From assembly GCF_022760995.1 (NCBI RefSeq), contig NZ_JAKWJO010000005.1:62001-126000 (forward strand): DNA of 64,000 nt, written 5' to 3'. The notes under the pieces are model-generated. The model searched no databases and was not told where the DNA came from. It saw only the letters and a program-made list of their open reading frames with translations. Each line of letters begins with the position of its first letter. Position 1 is the first letter of the stretch. The translations under genes were made by a program, and so were the position numbers. The DNA is from Dyella sedimenti. Lineage in GTDB: Bacteria > Pseudomonadota > Gammaproteobacteria > Xanthomonadales > Rhodanobacteraceae. This document shows positions 1 through 7,619 of this stretch, one piece after another.

Positions 1-945
1 GTGCCTCAGGATGGACGCATCAAGCTCAACCTCTCCAAGAGCCGTGCAGTGGACTTCCGCGTCAGCACGTTGCCGACACTGTTCGGCGAGAAGATCGTGC
101 TGCGTATCCTGGACGGCTCCGCCGCGAAGCTGGGCATCGACGCCCTGGGCTATGAGGACGAGCAGAAAAAGCTCTACCTGGATGCCATCCATAAGCCCTA
201 TGGCATGGTGCTGGTCACGGGCCCGACCGGTTCAGGTAAGACGGTGTCGCTGTATACGGCACTCAACATCCTCAACACCGCCGAACGCAATATCTCGACA
301 GTGGAAGACCCGGTGGAAATCCGTGTCGAGGGCATCAACCAGGTCCAGCAGAACGTCAAGCGCGGCATGACCTTCGCGGCAGCCTTGCGCTCCTTCCTGC
401 GCCAGGACCCGGATGTGATCATGGTCGGCGAAATCCGCGACCTGGAAACGGCCGAGATCGCCATCAAAGCGGCGCAGACCGGCCATATGGTGCTTTCCAC
501 GCTGCACACCAACGACGCACCGCAGACCATCTCGCGCCTGATGAACATGGGTATCGCGCCCTACAACATCACTTCCTCGGTAACCCTGGTGATCGCGCAG
601 CGACTGGCTCGTCGCTTGCACGACTGCAAAAAGCCCATGGACCTGCCGCCCCAGACGTTGCTGGATGCCGGCTTTACCCAGGAAGACATCGACGCCGGCC
701 TGACCATCTATGAAGCCGTCGGCTGCGATGCCTGCAATGAAGGCTACAAGGGCCGCGTCGGCATCTACCAGGTCATGCCCATGCTGGAGGATATCCAGAA
801 GATCGTGCTGCAAGGCGGCAATGCGCTGCAGATCGCCGAAGTGGCCCGCAAGGCGGGCGTCAATGACCTGCGTGCCTCCGCGTTGCTGAAGGTCAAGAAG
901 GGCGTCACCAGCCTAGCCGAAATCGACCGCGTCACCAAGGACTAA
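1..945 (+). CDS. pilB: Type IV pilus extension ATPase PilB, 3' part
   Basis: PilB is the hexameric AAA+ motor (GspE/PilB family) that drives pilus extension at the inner-membrane assembly platform. The window opens inside the gene: the frame is open from base 1 and 314 residues are visible, roughly half of the usual ~570, so the N-terminal domain lies upstream. Walker A (GPTGSGKT) is at visible residues 74-81, followed by the Asp box (STVEDPVE), Walker B ([11 protein letters not shown]) and His box (STLHTND). The C-terminal zinc motif shows only three cysteines, one in HDCKK and a pair in CDAC, where many homologues have four. pilC follows 161 bp downstream on the same strand; no pilA pilin gene lies between. 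Confidence 0.96.
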   Translation: MPQDGRIKLNLSKSRAVDFRVSTLPTLFGEKIVLRILDGSAAKLGIDALGYEDEQKKLYLDAIHKPYGMVLVTGPTGSGKTVSLYTALNILNTAERNISTVEDPVEIRVEGINQVQQNVKRGMTFAAALRSFLRQDPDVIMVGEIRDLETAEIAIKAAQTGHMVLSTLHTNDAPQTISRLMNMGIAPYNITSSVTLVIAQRLARRLHDCKKPMDLPPQTLLDAGFTQEDIDAGLTIYEAVGCDACNEGYKGRVGIYQVMPMLEDIQKIVLQGGNALQIAEVARKAGVNDLRASALLKVKKGVTSLAEIDRVTKD

Positions 946-1106
946 GGTACCCGCCAGGCATCGACCAGGCGGGACGAGGCGGTTCGTCACACTGAAGTTG
1001 CGCCCGGGACCACGAATTACCCTGGGGGAATGGCTTAAGCTGAATAAAATCAGGCAGTCGCCATCCTGAGGCGGCCCGACCGAACAAGCAGGGGGGAAGG
1101 AATACC

Positions 1107-2375
1107 ATGGCCACGGCCACCGCCACCGCTAAGAGCACCGAGAAGCTTGCCGCGCAACGCGCAGAGGTCAGCAAGCTGACCATGTACGACTGGGTTGCGC
1201 TCGACAAGCGCGGCAAGCGCATGAAGGGCGAAATGCCGGCGAAGAACGCCTCGCTGGTCAAGGCGGAACTGCGCCGCCAGGGCATGAACCCGCAGACCGT
1301 GCGGGAACGCTCCAAACCCCTGTTCGGCGCCACCGGCAGCACGGTGAAGCCCCGTGACGTGGCCATCTTCAGCCGCCAGATCGCCACCATGATGGCCTCC
1401 GGCGTGCCGATGGTGCAGGCCTTCGAGATCATTGCCGACGGCCAGAAAAACATCCGCTTCAAGAACATGCTCACCGATGTGAAGCAGAGTATCGAGGGCG
1501 GCTCGGCCTTGCACGAGGCCCTGGCCAAGTACCCCGTCCAGTTCGACGAGCTCTATCGCAACCTGGTGCATGCCGGCGAGTCGGCTGGCGTGCTCGACAC
1601 CGTGCTGGATACGGTAGCGACGTACAAGGAGCGCATGGAGGGCATCAAGTCCAAGATCAAGAAGGCCTTGTTCTACCCAATCATGGTGCTAGCAGTGGCC
1701 ATCCTGGTCAGCATGATCCTGCTGCTGTTCGTGGTGCCGGTATTCGCACAGACCTTCAAGGACGCCGGCGCGGCGCTGCCCGCGCCCACGCAGTTCGTGA
1801 TCAGCGCATCGGACTTCATGAAGTCCTATTGGTGGGTCGTCATCGGCGGTATTGTGGGTGGTGTCGTCGCGATCATCATGGGCAAGAAGCGCTCCCCCAA
1901 ATTCGCCCATCTCCTCGACCGAATCTCGCTACGGCTGCCCGTCATGGGCAATATCCTGCGCCAGTCGGCTATCGCCCGCTTTGCTCGTACGCTAGGCGTG
2001 ACCTTCAAGGCGGGTGTACCGTTGGTGGAAGCTCTGGATGCTGTGGCAGGCGCCACCGGCAGCATCGTCTACAGTGATGCGGTTCACCAGATGCGCGAGG
2101 ACGTGGCCGTGGGTCATCAGTTGCAGCTTTCCATGCGCCAGACCGGGCTGTTCCCGAACATGGTGGTGCAGATGACCGCCATCGGCGAGGAATCCGGTGC
2201 ACTCGACCATATGCTGTTCAAGGTCGCGGAGTTCTACGAGGAAGAGGTGAACAACGCCGTCGACACCCTGTCGACCCTGCTGGAGCCCCTGATCATGGTG
2301 ATCCTCGGCGTGCTGGTGGGCGGCATGGTGATCTCGCTGTATCTGCCGATCTTCAAGCTCGCAGGCACCGTGTAA
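1107..2375 (+). CDS. pilC: Type IV pilus inner-membrane platform protein PilC
   Basis: PilC (GspF/T2SSF family, 422 aa, normal length) is the polytopic platform protein on which the PilB and PilT motors act. The N-terminal part carries a short Ala/Thr-rich leader, then the two T2SSF domains, each with the typical FSRQIATMM and RFARTLGVTF openings (about residues 85 and 290). Three membrane segments are visible: around 195-220, 240-258 and the hydrophobic C-terminus before SLYLPIFKLAGTV. The start is supported by a GGGGGGAAGGA Shine-Dalgarno a few bases before ATG 1107. A strong terminator follows the stop. Confidence 0.96.
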   Translation: MATATATAKSTEKLAAQRAEVSKLTMYDWVALDKRGKRMKGEMPAKNASLVKAELRRQGMNPQTVRERSKPLFGATGSTVKPRDVAIFSRQIATMMASGVPMVQAFEIIADGQKNIRFKNMLTDVKQSIEGGSALHEALAKYPVQFDELYRNLVHAGESAGVLDTVLDTVATYKERMEGIKSKIKKALFYPIMVLAVAILVSMILLLFVVPVFAQTFKDAGAALPAPTQFVISASDFMKSYWWVVIGGIVGGVVAIIMGKKRSPKFAHLLDRISLRLPVMGNILRQSAIARFARTLGVTFKAGVPLVEALDAVAGATGSIVYSDAVHQMREDVAVGHQLQLSMRQTGLFPNMVVQMTAIGEESGALDHMLFKVAEFYEEEVNNAVDTLSTLLEPLIMVILGVLVGGMVISLYLPIFKLAGTV

Positions 2376-2392
2376 GCTTGGCCCCGATCCGG

Positions 2393-2424
2393 GCCCCTCT
2401 CCCGCCGGGAGGGGGGCTTTTTTT
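2393..2424 (+). terminator. Rho-independent terminator after pilC
   Basis: Eleven-base stem (GCCCCTCTCCC / GGGAGGGGGGC, one G-U) with a three-base loop, directly followed by seven T. It sits between pilC and pilD and ends only about 20 bases before the pilD ATG, so it probably attenuates rather than fully separates the two genes. Confidence 0.85.
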
Positions 2425-2444
2425 ATAGCTGCTGGAACCTCTGC

Positions 2445-3302
2445 ATGCTCGATCTTCCGCACTGGCTTTGGATACTCGCTGCCGGCGTGCTCGGCCTGTT
2501 GGTGGGCAGTTTTCTCAATGTGGTGATCCTTCGCCTGCCCGAGCGGATGAAGGCCGAGTGGCGGCTGGATGCGTTCGATACGCTGGAACTGGAGCCGGAC
2601 GGCCAGCCAATGCCACCAGGCATCGTGCGCGAGCCTTCGCATTGTCCCCATTGCCACCACCCTCTCGCGGCGTACGACAATATCCCGCTGTTCGGCTGGC
2701 TCCTGCTGGGTGGGCGCTGCCGCTATTGCAAGGCGCCGATTTCCATCCAGTACCCGCTGGTCGAATTGCTTTGCGGCGTGCTGAGTGCCCTCATCGTGTG
2801 GAAACTGGGGCCGACATGGACCGCCCTGGCCGGGCTGGCCTTCACCTGGCTGCTGATCGCGCTGTCGGGTATTGATTTCCGTACTCAGTACCTGCCGGAC
2901 CAGCTCAACTATCCGCTGCTGTGGCTGGGCCTGCTGCTTTCCCTGCTGCCGATGTTCGTGCTGCCGCACGCGGCCATCCTGGGGGCCGCCATCGGCTATC
3001 TGAGCCTATGGAGCGTGTACTGGCTGTTCAAGCTGCTGACCGGCAAAGAAGGCATGGGTTACGGCGACTTCAAGCTGCTGGCCGCGCTGGGCGCCTGGAT
3101 GGGGCCGACCGCCCTGCTGCCGGTGGTCCTGCTGTCCTCGCTGATCGGCGCCTTGGTCGGTGGCACCCTGATCGCCCTGCGCAAGCACGGGCGTGACGTG
3201 CCCATGCCGTTCGGTCCCTTTATCGCAGCGGCCGGCTGGGTGTGGTTCATGGCGGGCGACTGGCTGCTGCAGCACTACCTGCTGCTGACCGGGCTACGGT
3301 GA
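2445..3302 (+). CDS. pilD: Prepilin peptidase / N-methyltransferase PilD
   Basis: PilD (A24 family, 285 aa) is the inner-membrane aspartyl protease that cleaves the leader of type IV prepilins and type II pseudopilins and N-methylates the new Phe. The N-terminal GSFLNVVILRLP motif, the four-cysteine cytoplasmic loop (CPHC at 67-70, CRYC at 92-95), the first catalytic Asp in GIDFRTQYLPD (D144) and the second in GMGYGDFK (D208) are all present, with seven to eight hydrophobic segments. It lies 20 bp past the pilC terminator, and its stop overlaps the GTG start of coaE in a GTGA, implying translational coupling. Confidence 0.96.
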   Translation: MLDLPHWLWILAAGVLGLLVGSFLNVVILRLPERMKAEWRLDAFDTLELEPDGQPMPPGIVREPSHCPHCHHPLAAYDNIPLFGWLLLGGRCRYCKAPISIQYPLVELLCGVLSALIVWKLGPTWTALAGLAFTWLLIALSGIDFRTQYLPDQLNYPLLWLGLLLSLLPMFVLPHAAILGAAIGYLSLWSVYWLFKLLTGKEGMGYGDFKLLAALGAWMGPTALLPVVLLSSLIGALVGGTLIALRKHGRDVPMPFGPFIAAAGWVWFMAGDWLLQHYLLLTGLR

Positions 3303-3919
3303 ACACGCCTCGCCGCAGCTATGTGGTGGCCTTGACCGGCGGCATCGCCGCCGGCAAGAGCGCCATCTCGCGGCGTTTCGAGGCGCTGGGCATCCATGTC
3401 TACGACGCCGACGTAGCCGCGCGCGAGGTGGTGGCCCCAGGCACGGAGGGCCTGCGCGCGGTGGTGGAGCGCTTTGGCGCCGGGGTATTGGATGCCGGCG
3501 GCCAGCTCGATCGCACGGCCATGCGCCAGCGCATCTTCGGCGACGACGAGGCAAGGCACGCGCTGGAGGCCATCATTCACCCCCGCGTCCGCGCCTGGCT
3601 GCACGAACACGCCCTGGCCGACCATGGCCCCTATTGCCTGCTGGCCATCCCGCTACTGGCCGAGAATGCCAGCCACTACGACTGGGTGGACCGCGTCCTG
3701 GTGGTCGATGCGCCGGAAGCGTTGCAGCTCGACCGGCTGGTGCGCCGCGACGGCATCGAAGAGTCGCTGGCACGGCGCATGATAGAGCGCCAGGCCACGC
3801 GCGAGCGCCGCCTGGCGCTAGCGCATGACGTCATCGAGAACAGTGGCGACGAAGCCGAGCTGGACCATGCCGTCGCGCGGCTGCATGCCCGTTATCTGGC
3901 GTTGGCGTCGGCGGGTTGA
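3299..3919 (+). CDS. coaE: Dephospho-CoA kinase
   Basis: CoaE (206 aa) phosphorylates the ribose 3'-OH of dephospho-CoA, the last step of coenzyme A synthesis, in the cytoplasm. The P-loop GGIAAGKS lies near residue 14-21 and the family motif YDADVAAREVVAPG follows at about 39-52; HPRVRAW, and the LLAIPLLAE and VLVVDAPEALQLDRL stretches complete the fold. I chose GTG 3299 because it overlaps the pilD TGA as GTGA and leaves the usual short N-terminus; an upstream in-frame ATG at 3242 would run deep into pilD. pilD-coaE adjacency is a classic gammaproteobacterial arrangement. Confidence 0.94.
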   Translation: MNTPRRSYVVALTGGIAAGKSAISRRFEALGIHVYDADVAAREVVAPGTEGLRAVVERFGAGVLDAGGQLDRTAMRQRIFGDDEARHALEAIIHPRVRAWLHEHALADHGPYCLLAIPLLAENASHYDWVDRVLVVDAPEALQLDRLVRRDGIEESLARRMIERQATRERRLALAHDVIENSGDEAELDHAVARLHARYLALASAG

Positions 3920-3931
3920 GCGCTTCAACAA

Positions 3932-3971
3932 GCCCCCCTCCCAACCTCCCCCTGCCCGCAGGGGAGGAGCC
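3932..3971. repeat. C-rich intergenic hairpin repeat, copy 1
   Basis: A CCCTCCCAACCTCCCC run followed by a matching AGGGGAGG arm (stem CCTCCCC/GGGGAGG) between the convergent coaE and Nudix genes. Near-identical cores recur at 17079-17118 and, in reverse orientation, at 20204-20228, so this is a dispersed repeat. It could also act as a transcript-end hairpin. Confidence 0.6.
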
Positions 3972-4022
3972 AAGGCAGCCCGCCCTGACTCCCTGGACAA
4001 GGGGAATCATCATTGGCGCTGT

Positions 4023-4955
4023 TCACCAGAAGCCGCGAATCCCCGCCACGCCCTGTCCGCCGGCCCGCCTAGCCGTCTCGGTGTCGTCCCGGTGCATGCC
4101 GCCCAGGGCATAGACCGGCAAGGCAGCGGCCTCAACCAGTCCATGGAAAACCGGCCAGCCCAGCGGCACTGCCTCCGGATGCGTCGCGGTTGCCGCTACC
4201 GGCGACAAGGTGGCGAAGTCGGCCACCCGTTGGGCGCGATCCAGGTCGGCCGCATCGTGGCAACTGGCGCCGATCCATTGATTCAATGGCAGCGGCCTGG
4301 TCGCCAGCCCAGCCAATTGGCGGGCCTTCAGCTGTACGCCCACGCCCTCGCCCAGCGCCAGCGCACCGGCCACGTCGCCGCTCAGCAGCAGATGCGCGCC
4401 AAGGGGACGCGATACGGGCAACAGGGCGCGCGCCAGCTCGCGCACCTGTTCGATATCCCATAAAGGCAGGCGTAGCAGGACCAGCCGCTCACCGCCAGCA
4501 AGCACACCGGCCAGCCGCTGCCGCCAATCCGGAAAGGCCTCGGGCGGCACTTCGGCCGGCGTGATCAGATAATGCGCGGGCAGTTGCACCGCCCGCAGGA
4601 TGAAACGGTCGGCCGGCGCCAACGACGACAGGTCCACGTCGGCGGGATCGCACCATCGCAGCGCCTGCCCTTCCAGCGAGGCCGGCTCGCCTTGCCATTG
4701 GCGAACCGTCCAGGCGTCCAATAGCAGCGAACGCTCGCCATAGCGCCAGGGAATGCGGATCAATGGCCGGTCGGCCGCCGCCTCCACACCCAGTTCCTCG
4801 CGCAGTTCACGCGCCAGTCCGGCCACGGGCGATTCGCCGGGTTCCAGCTTGCCTCCGGGGAACTCCCACAGGCCCGCCAGGTGCTTGCCGGGCGGCCGTT
4901 GCGCCAGCAGCACCCGGCCAGACGCATCGCGCAGCACGCCAGCCATCACGTGCAT
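4023..4955 (-). CDS. Nudix hydrolase fused to a thiamine-phosphate-synthase-like domain
   Basis: A 310-aa two-domain protein. Residues 1 to about 130 form a MutT-type Nudix domain: the box GGKLEPGESP..RELREELG fits G-x5-E-x7-REUxEExGU, so a nucleoside-triphosphate sanitising role (8-oxo-dGTP clean-up) is likely. Residues from about 140 on resemble ThiE/TenI (VLLRLPLWDIEQVRELARALLP, GVQLKARQLA, SCHDAADLDRA, GLPVYALGGM-like end), with the ThiE active-site loop shortened. Such Nudix-ThiE fusions are known in Pseudomonas and Xanthomonas; the function of the C-terminal domain is not established. Start: first ATG after folA (35 bp beyond its stop); a longer in-frame N-terminus exists but overlaps folA. 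Last gene of the lgt-thyA-folA group. Confidence 0.88.
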   Translation of the reverse strand: MHVMAGVLRDASGRVLLAQRPPGKHLAGLWEFPGGKLEPGESPVAGLARELREELGVEAAADRPLIRIPWRYGERSLLLDAWTVRQWQGEPASLEGQALRWCDPADVDLSSLAPADRFILRAVQLPAHYLITPAEVPPEAFPDWRQRLAGVLAGGERLVLLRLPLWDIEQVRELARALLPVSRPLGAHLLLSGDVAGALALGEGVGVQLKARQLAGLATRPLPLNQWIGASCHDAADLDRAQRVADFATLSPVAATATHPEAVPLGWPVFHGLVEAAALPVYALGGMHRDDTETARRAGGQGVAGIRGFW

Positions 4956-4990
4956 GGCCGGGGCGGATACGGACAAGGAAGAGCGCTCGC

Positions 4991-5479
4991 TCAATCGTTG
5001 CGGATGTACTCGACCATGTCGAAATCGTAGGCGTGCTCGGCATCCTTCTTGTGGTGCACGCGGGACACTTCGGTCCATTCGCTGAAGTGCACGCCAGGGA
5101 AGAAGGTGTCGGCGCCATCGACGGCCGCATTGACCCAGGTGAGGTACAGGCGCCGGGCCTGCGGCAGTGCCTCGGCATACACCGCGCCGCCGCCGATCAC
5201 CATCAAGCCGGTACCCGCCGTGCGCGCCTGCGCCTCGGGCACGGAGCGCACGGTGACCTGGCCCGGAAACGGCGCCTCATGCCGGCGGCTGAGTACCAGG
5301 TTGGTACGGTCCGGCAGGGCGCGCCCGATGGCCACGGCGGTGTTGTAGCCCATCAGCACGTATTTCCCGAGCGTCAGCTCCTTGAACCAGCGCAGATCGT
5401 CCGGCAGGTGCCAGGGAAGCTGTCCCTTGCGACCGATGGCGAAGTTCTCGTCCAGTGCGGCGATCAGCGAAATAGCCAT
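4991..5479 (-). CDS. folA: Dihydrofolate reductase
   Basis: FolA (162 aa) reduces dihydrofolate to tetrahydrofolate with NADPH. Visible hallmarks are the N-terminal ISLIAALDENFAIG strand, LPWHLPDDL with the catalytic acid at D28, GKYVLMGYNT, IGRALPDRTNLVLSR and VIGGGAVYAEALP. The NADPH-loop reads MGYNTAVAIG where E. coli has MGRHTWESIG, so the Arg and Trp of that segment are replaced. Start chosen at ATG 5479, which gives the normal length; the open frame extends upstream into a region without homology. It lies downstream of thyA, whose reaction produces the dihydrofolate that FolA recycles. Confidence 0.95.
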   Translation of the reverse strand: MAISLIAALDENFAIGRKGQLPWHLPDDLRWFKELTLGKYVLMGYNTAVAIGRALPDRTNLVLSRRHEAPFPGQVTVRSVPEAQARTAGTGLMVIGGGAVYAEALPQARRLYLTWVNAAVDGADTFFPGVHFSEWTEVSRVHHKKDAEHAYDFDMVEYIRND

Positions 5480-5585
5480 GGAAATCCTTGCATCATAGGG
5501 AGCCAGCCCCGCGCCGGCCGGTAGCGCGGCGCGCGCCGATCTTAGCAGGATGCGGCAAAGCGTCCACGCCCGACCAACGGCACTG

Positions 5586-6380
5586 TTACACCGCCACCGG
5601 CGCCTTGATGGCCCCGTGCGGCTCATAGCCGACGATGGCGATGTCGTCGTAGCAAAATTCGAATAGCGAGCGCACCTCGGGATTGAGCCGCAGCCTCGGC
5701 AGCGGGCGCGGCTCGCGGGTCAGCTGCAGGCGCGCCTGCTCCACGTGGTTGTTGTACAGGTGCGCGTCGCCCAGCGTGTGCACGAAATCGCCCACGCCCA
5801 GGCCGCAGACCTGGGCGATCATGTGGGTCAGCAGGGCATAGCTGGCGATGTTGAACGGCACGCCCAGGAAGATATCGCCCGAGCGCTGGTACAGCTGGCA
5901 GCTGAGCTTGCCGTCGGCCACGTAGAACTGGAACAGCGCGTGGCAAGGCATCAGCGCCATCTTCGGCAGCTCGCCCACGTTCCAGGCGCTGACCACCAGC
6001 CGGCGCGAATCGGGGTTGCGCTTGATCTCGTCCACCACCCAGCGGATCTGGTCCACGGCGCCGCCGTCGGCCGTCGGCCAGGCGCGCCACTGGCGGCCAT
6101 ACACCGGCCCCAGCTCGCCATCGGCGTCGGCCCATTCGTCCCAGATGCTGACGCCGTGTTCCTTGAGGTAGGCGATATTGGTCTCGCCGCGGAGGAACCA
6201 AATCAGCTCGTGGACGATGGATTTCAGGTGCAGCTTCTTGGTGGTGACCAGCGGGAAACCCTTGGCCAGGTCGAAACGCATCTGCCAGCCGAACACGCTG
6301 CGCGTGCCGGTGCCGGTGCGGTCGGCCTTGGCGGTGCCATGGTCGAGCACGTGCTGCAGCAGGTTCAGGTAGGCACGCAT
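5586..6380 (-). CDS. thyA: Thymidylate synthase
   Basis: ThyA (264 aa) converts dUMP and 5,10-methylene-tetrahydrofolate to dTMP and dihydrofolate. The nucleophilic cysteine lies in [12 protein letters not shown] (C146), and the dUMP-binding segments [18 protein letters not shown] and [12 protein letters not shown] are intact. Length equals the E. coli enzyme. Its ATG is 7 bp from the lgt stop, and folA follows about 100 bp later, a conserved lgt-thyA-folA order that couples lipoprotein maturation and nucleotide synthesis only by location. Confidence 0.97.
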   Translation of the reverse strand: MRAYLNLLQHVLDHGTAKADRTGTGTRSVFGWQMRFDLAKGFPLVTTKKLHLKSIVHELIWFLRGETNIAYLKEHGVSIWDEWADADGELGPVYGRQWRAWPTADGGAVDQIRWVVDEIKRNPDSRRLVVSAWNVGELPKMALMPCHALFQFYVADGKLSCQLYQRSGDIFLGVPFNIASYALLTHMIAQVCGLGVGDFVHTLGDAHLYNNHVEQARLQLTREPRPLPRLRLNPEVRSLFEFCYDDIAIVGYEPHGAIKAPVAV

Positions 6381-6387
6381 GGATCGG

Positions 6388-7296
6388 TTACTCCTTGGCC
6401 GGCATGGCGACCGTGAAGGGCCGCAAGGTCGGCGCCTTGCGCGACATCACCAGCAGGACAATGCCGATGATGACCAACGGCAGCGACAGCACCTGCCCCA
6501 TGGTCAGCCAGCCCCAGGCGAGATAGCCCGGCCGCGGAAAGTCCGGCAAACGCACGAATTCCACGCCGAAACGGAAGCAGCCATACAGCAGGGCGAACAG
6601 CCCGGAAATCAGGTAGCGCGGGCGCGGCTTCATCGACACCAGCCACAGCACGGTGAACAGCACCACGCCCTCCAGCAGCATTTCGTACAGCTGCGATGGA
6701 TGGCGCGGCAGCGCGCCGAACTGCGCCAGCGTCGCCTGCCATTGCGGATGCGAAGCGGCCCACGGCGCGTCGCAGGAAAGTTCGTGGCATTCACGGGCAT
6801 GCGGGAAGATCATCGCCCACGGCACGTCGCTGGGCTTGCCCCACAACTCGCCGTTGATGAAATTGCCCAGGCGCCCCAGCCCCAGGCCGATCGGTACGAT
6901 GGGCGCCACGAAATCCACCGTGTCGAAGAAATGCATCTGGTTGCGGCGCGACCACCACAGGCCCGCGACCAGCACGCCCAGCAGGCCGCCATGGAAGCTC
7001 ATGCCGCCGTCCCATACCCGGAACAACGCCAGCGGATCCTGCCAGATCCAGTGCAGGTCCGCGTAGAACAGCATGTAGCCCACGCGCCCGCCCACGATCA
7101 CGCCCATCATCACGTAGAAGGCCAGGTCGCCCAACGCATCGCGCGTCACCGGCAGGCGGCCGTGGCGGCGGCGGTACTCGGCCAATAGCCACGCCCCGAC
7201 GAAGCCGCCCAGGTACATCAAACCGTACCAATGGATCTGCAGTGGCCCCAGATGGAAGGCAACAGGGTCGATGGCGACGGTATAGGGCTGCGTCAT
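6388..7296 (-). CDS. lgt: Phosphatidylglycerol--prolipoprotein diacylglyceryl transferase
   Basis: Lgt (302 aa) attaches a diacylglyceryl group to the lipobox cysteine of prolipoproteins, at the periplasmic face of the inner membrane. Seven hydrophobic segments are visible, together with the signature [24 protein letters not shown] and [13 protein letters not shown]. Start set at ATG 7296 ([14 protein letters not shown]), matching family N-termini; an ATG-led extension to 7440 reads through low-complexity sequence and is unlikely. First gene of the minus-strand operon; its promoter must lie in 7297-7619. Confidence 0.95.
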   Translation of the reverse strand: MTQPYTVAIDPVAFHLGPLQIHWYGLMYLGGFVGAWLLAEYRRRHGRLPVTRDALGDLAFYVMMGVIVGGRVGYMLFYADLHWIWQDPLALFRVWDGGMSFHGGLLGVLVAGLWWSRRNQMHFFDTVDFVAPIVPIGLGLGRLGNFINGELWGKPSDVPWAMIFPHARECHELSCDAPWAASHPQWQATLAQFGALPRHPSQLYEMLLEGVVLFTVLWLVSMKPRPRYLISGLFALLYGCFRFGVEFVRLPDFPRPGYLAWGWLTMGQVLSLPLVIIGIVLLVMSRKAPTLRPFTVAMPAKE

Positions 7297-7619
7297 GGGC
7301 AAGAGGGATAGCAGGCAATGCGCCAGTGTAGCCGGCGGCGCCTTCGCTGGGCATCCGGCCGCCACGCAGGCCATCGTTCCTCCTACGCATGCATTCGAAT
7401 GAATCACACTACGGAATGCGGTAAGGGATGAATGTTTCAATAGGCTTGCACCTGTACGTCACTTTGTTTTAACGTCGGGCTTACATCGCCTGTCCCCCAA
7501 GCCCGGCGATGCCATTGCACCCCACGCCCCTCCCCAGGGCACGGCGTGCTTCCCCATATCCAGACGTCCAGCTCAAGCGCGCTGGCTGCTGGCTATTTTT
7601 TGTTCGGAGTTCCACAACA
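7297..7619. other. Divergent intergenic region between lgt and the TonB-dependent receptor
   Basis: 323 bp without a convincing gene. It holds a 10-bp perfect palindrome CATTCGAATG at 7392-7401, a plausible plus-strand promoter at 7446-7473 and a leader hairpin (CGTCGGGCTT 7473-7482 with AAGCCCGGCG 7499-7508, one G-U). The long 5' leader and the palindrome suggest that receptor expression is regulated, but no named regulator site can be recognised. Confidence 0.5.
7446..7473 (+). promoter_or_regulatory. Candidate sigma-70 promoter for the TonB-dependent receptor
   Basis: TTGCAC (-35 like) at 7446-7451 and TTTAAC (-10 like) at 7468-7473, spacer 16 bp, in an AT-richer patch 147 bp upstream of the receptor ATG. 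Matches to consensus are partial, so this is a suggestion only. Confidence 0.35.

Noticed and set aside
1022..1050. TAAAAT at 1045-1050 as a pilC promoter -10 box
   Set aside because: No -35-like hexamer at proper spacing (CTGGGG at 1022), and no sigma-54 GG/GC pair. Not annotated.
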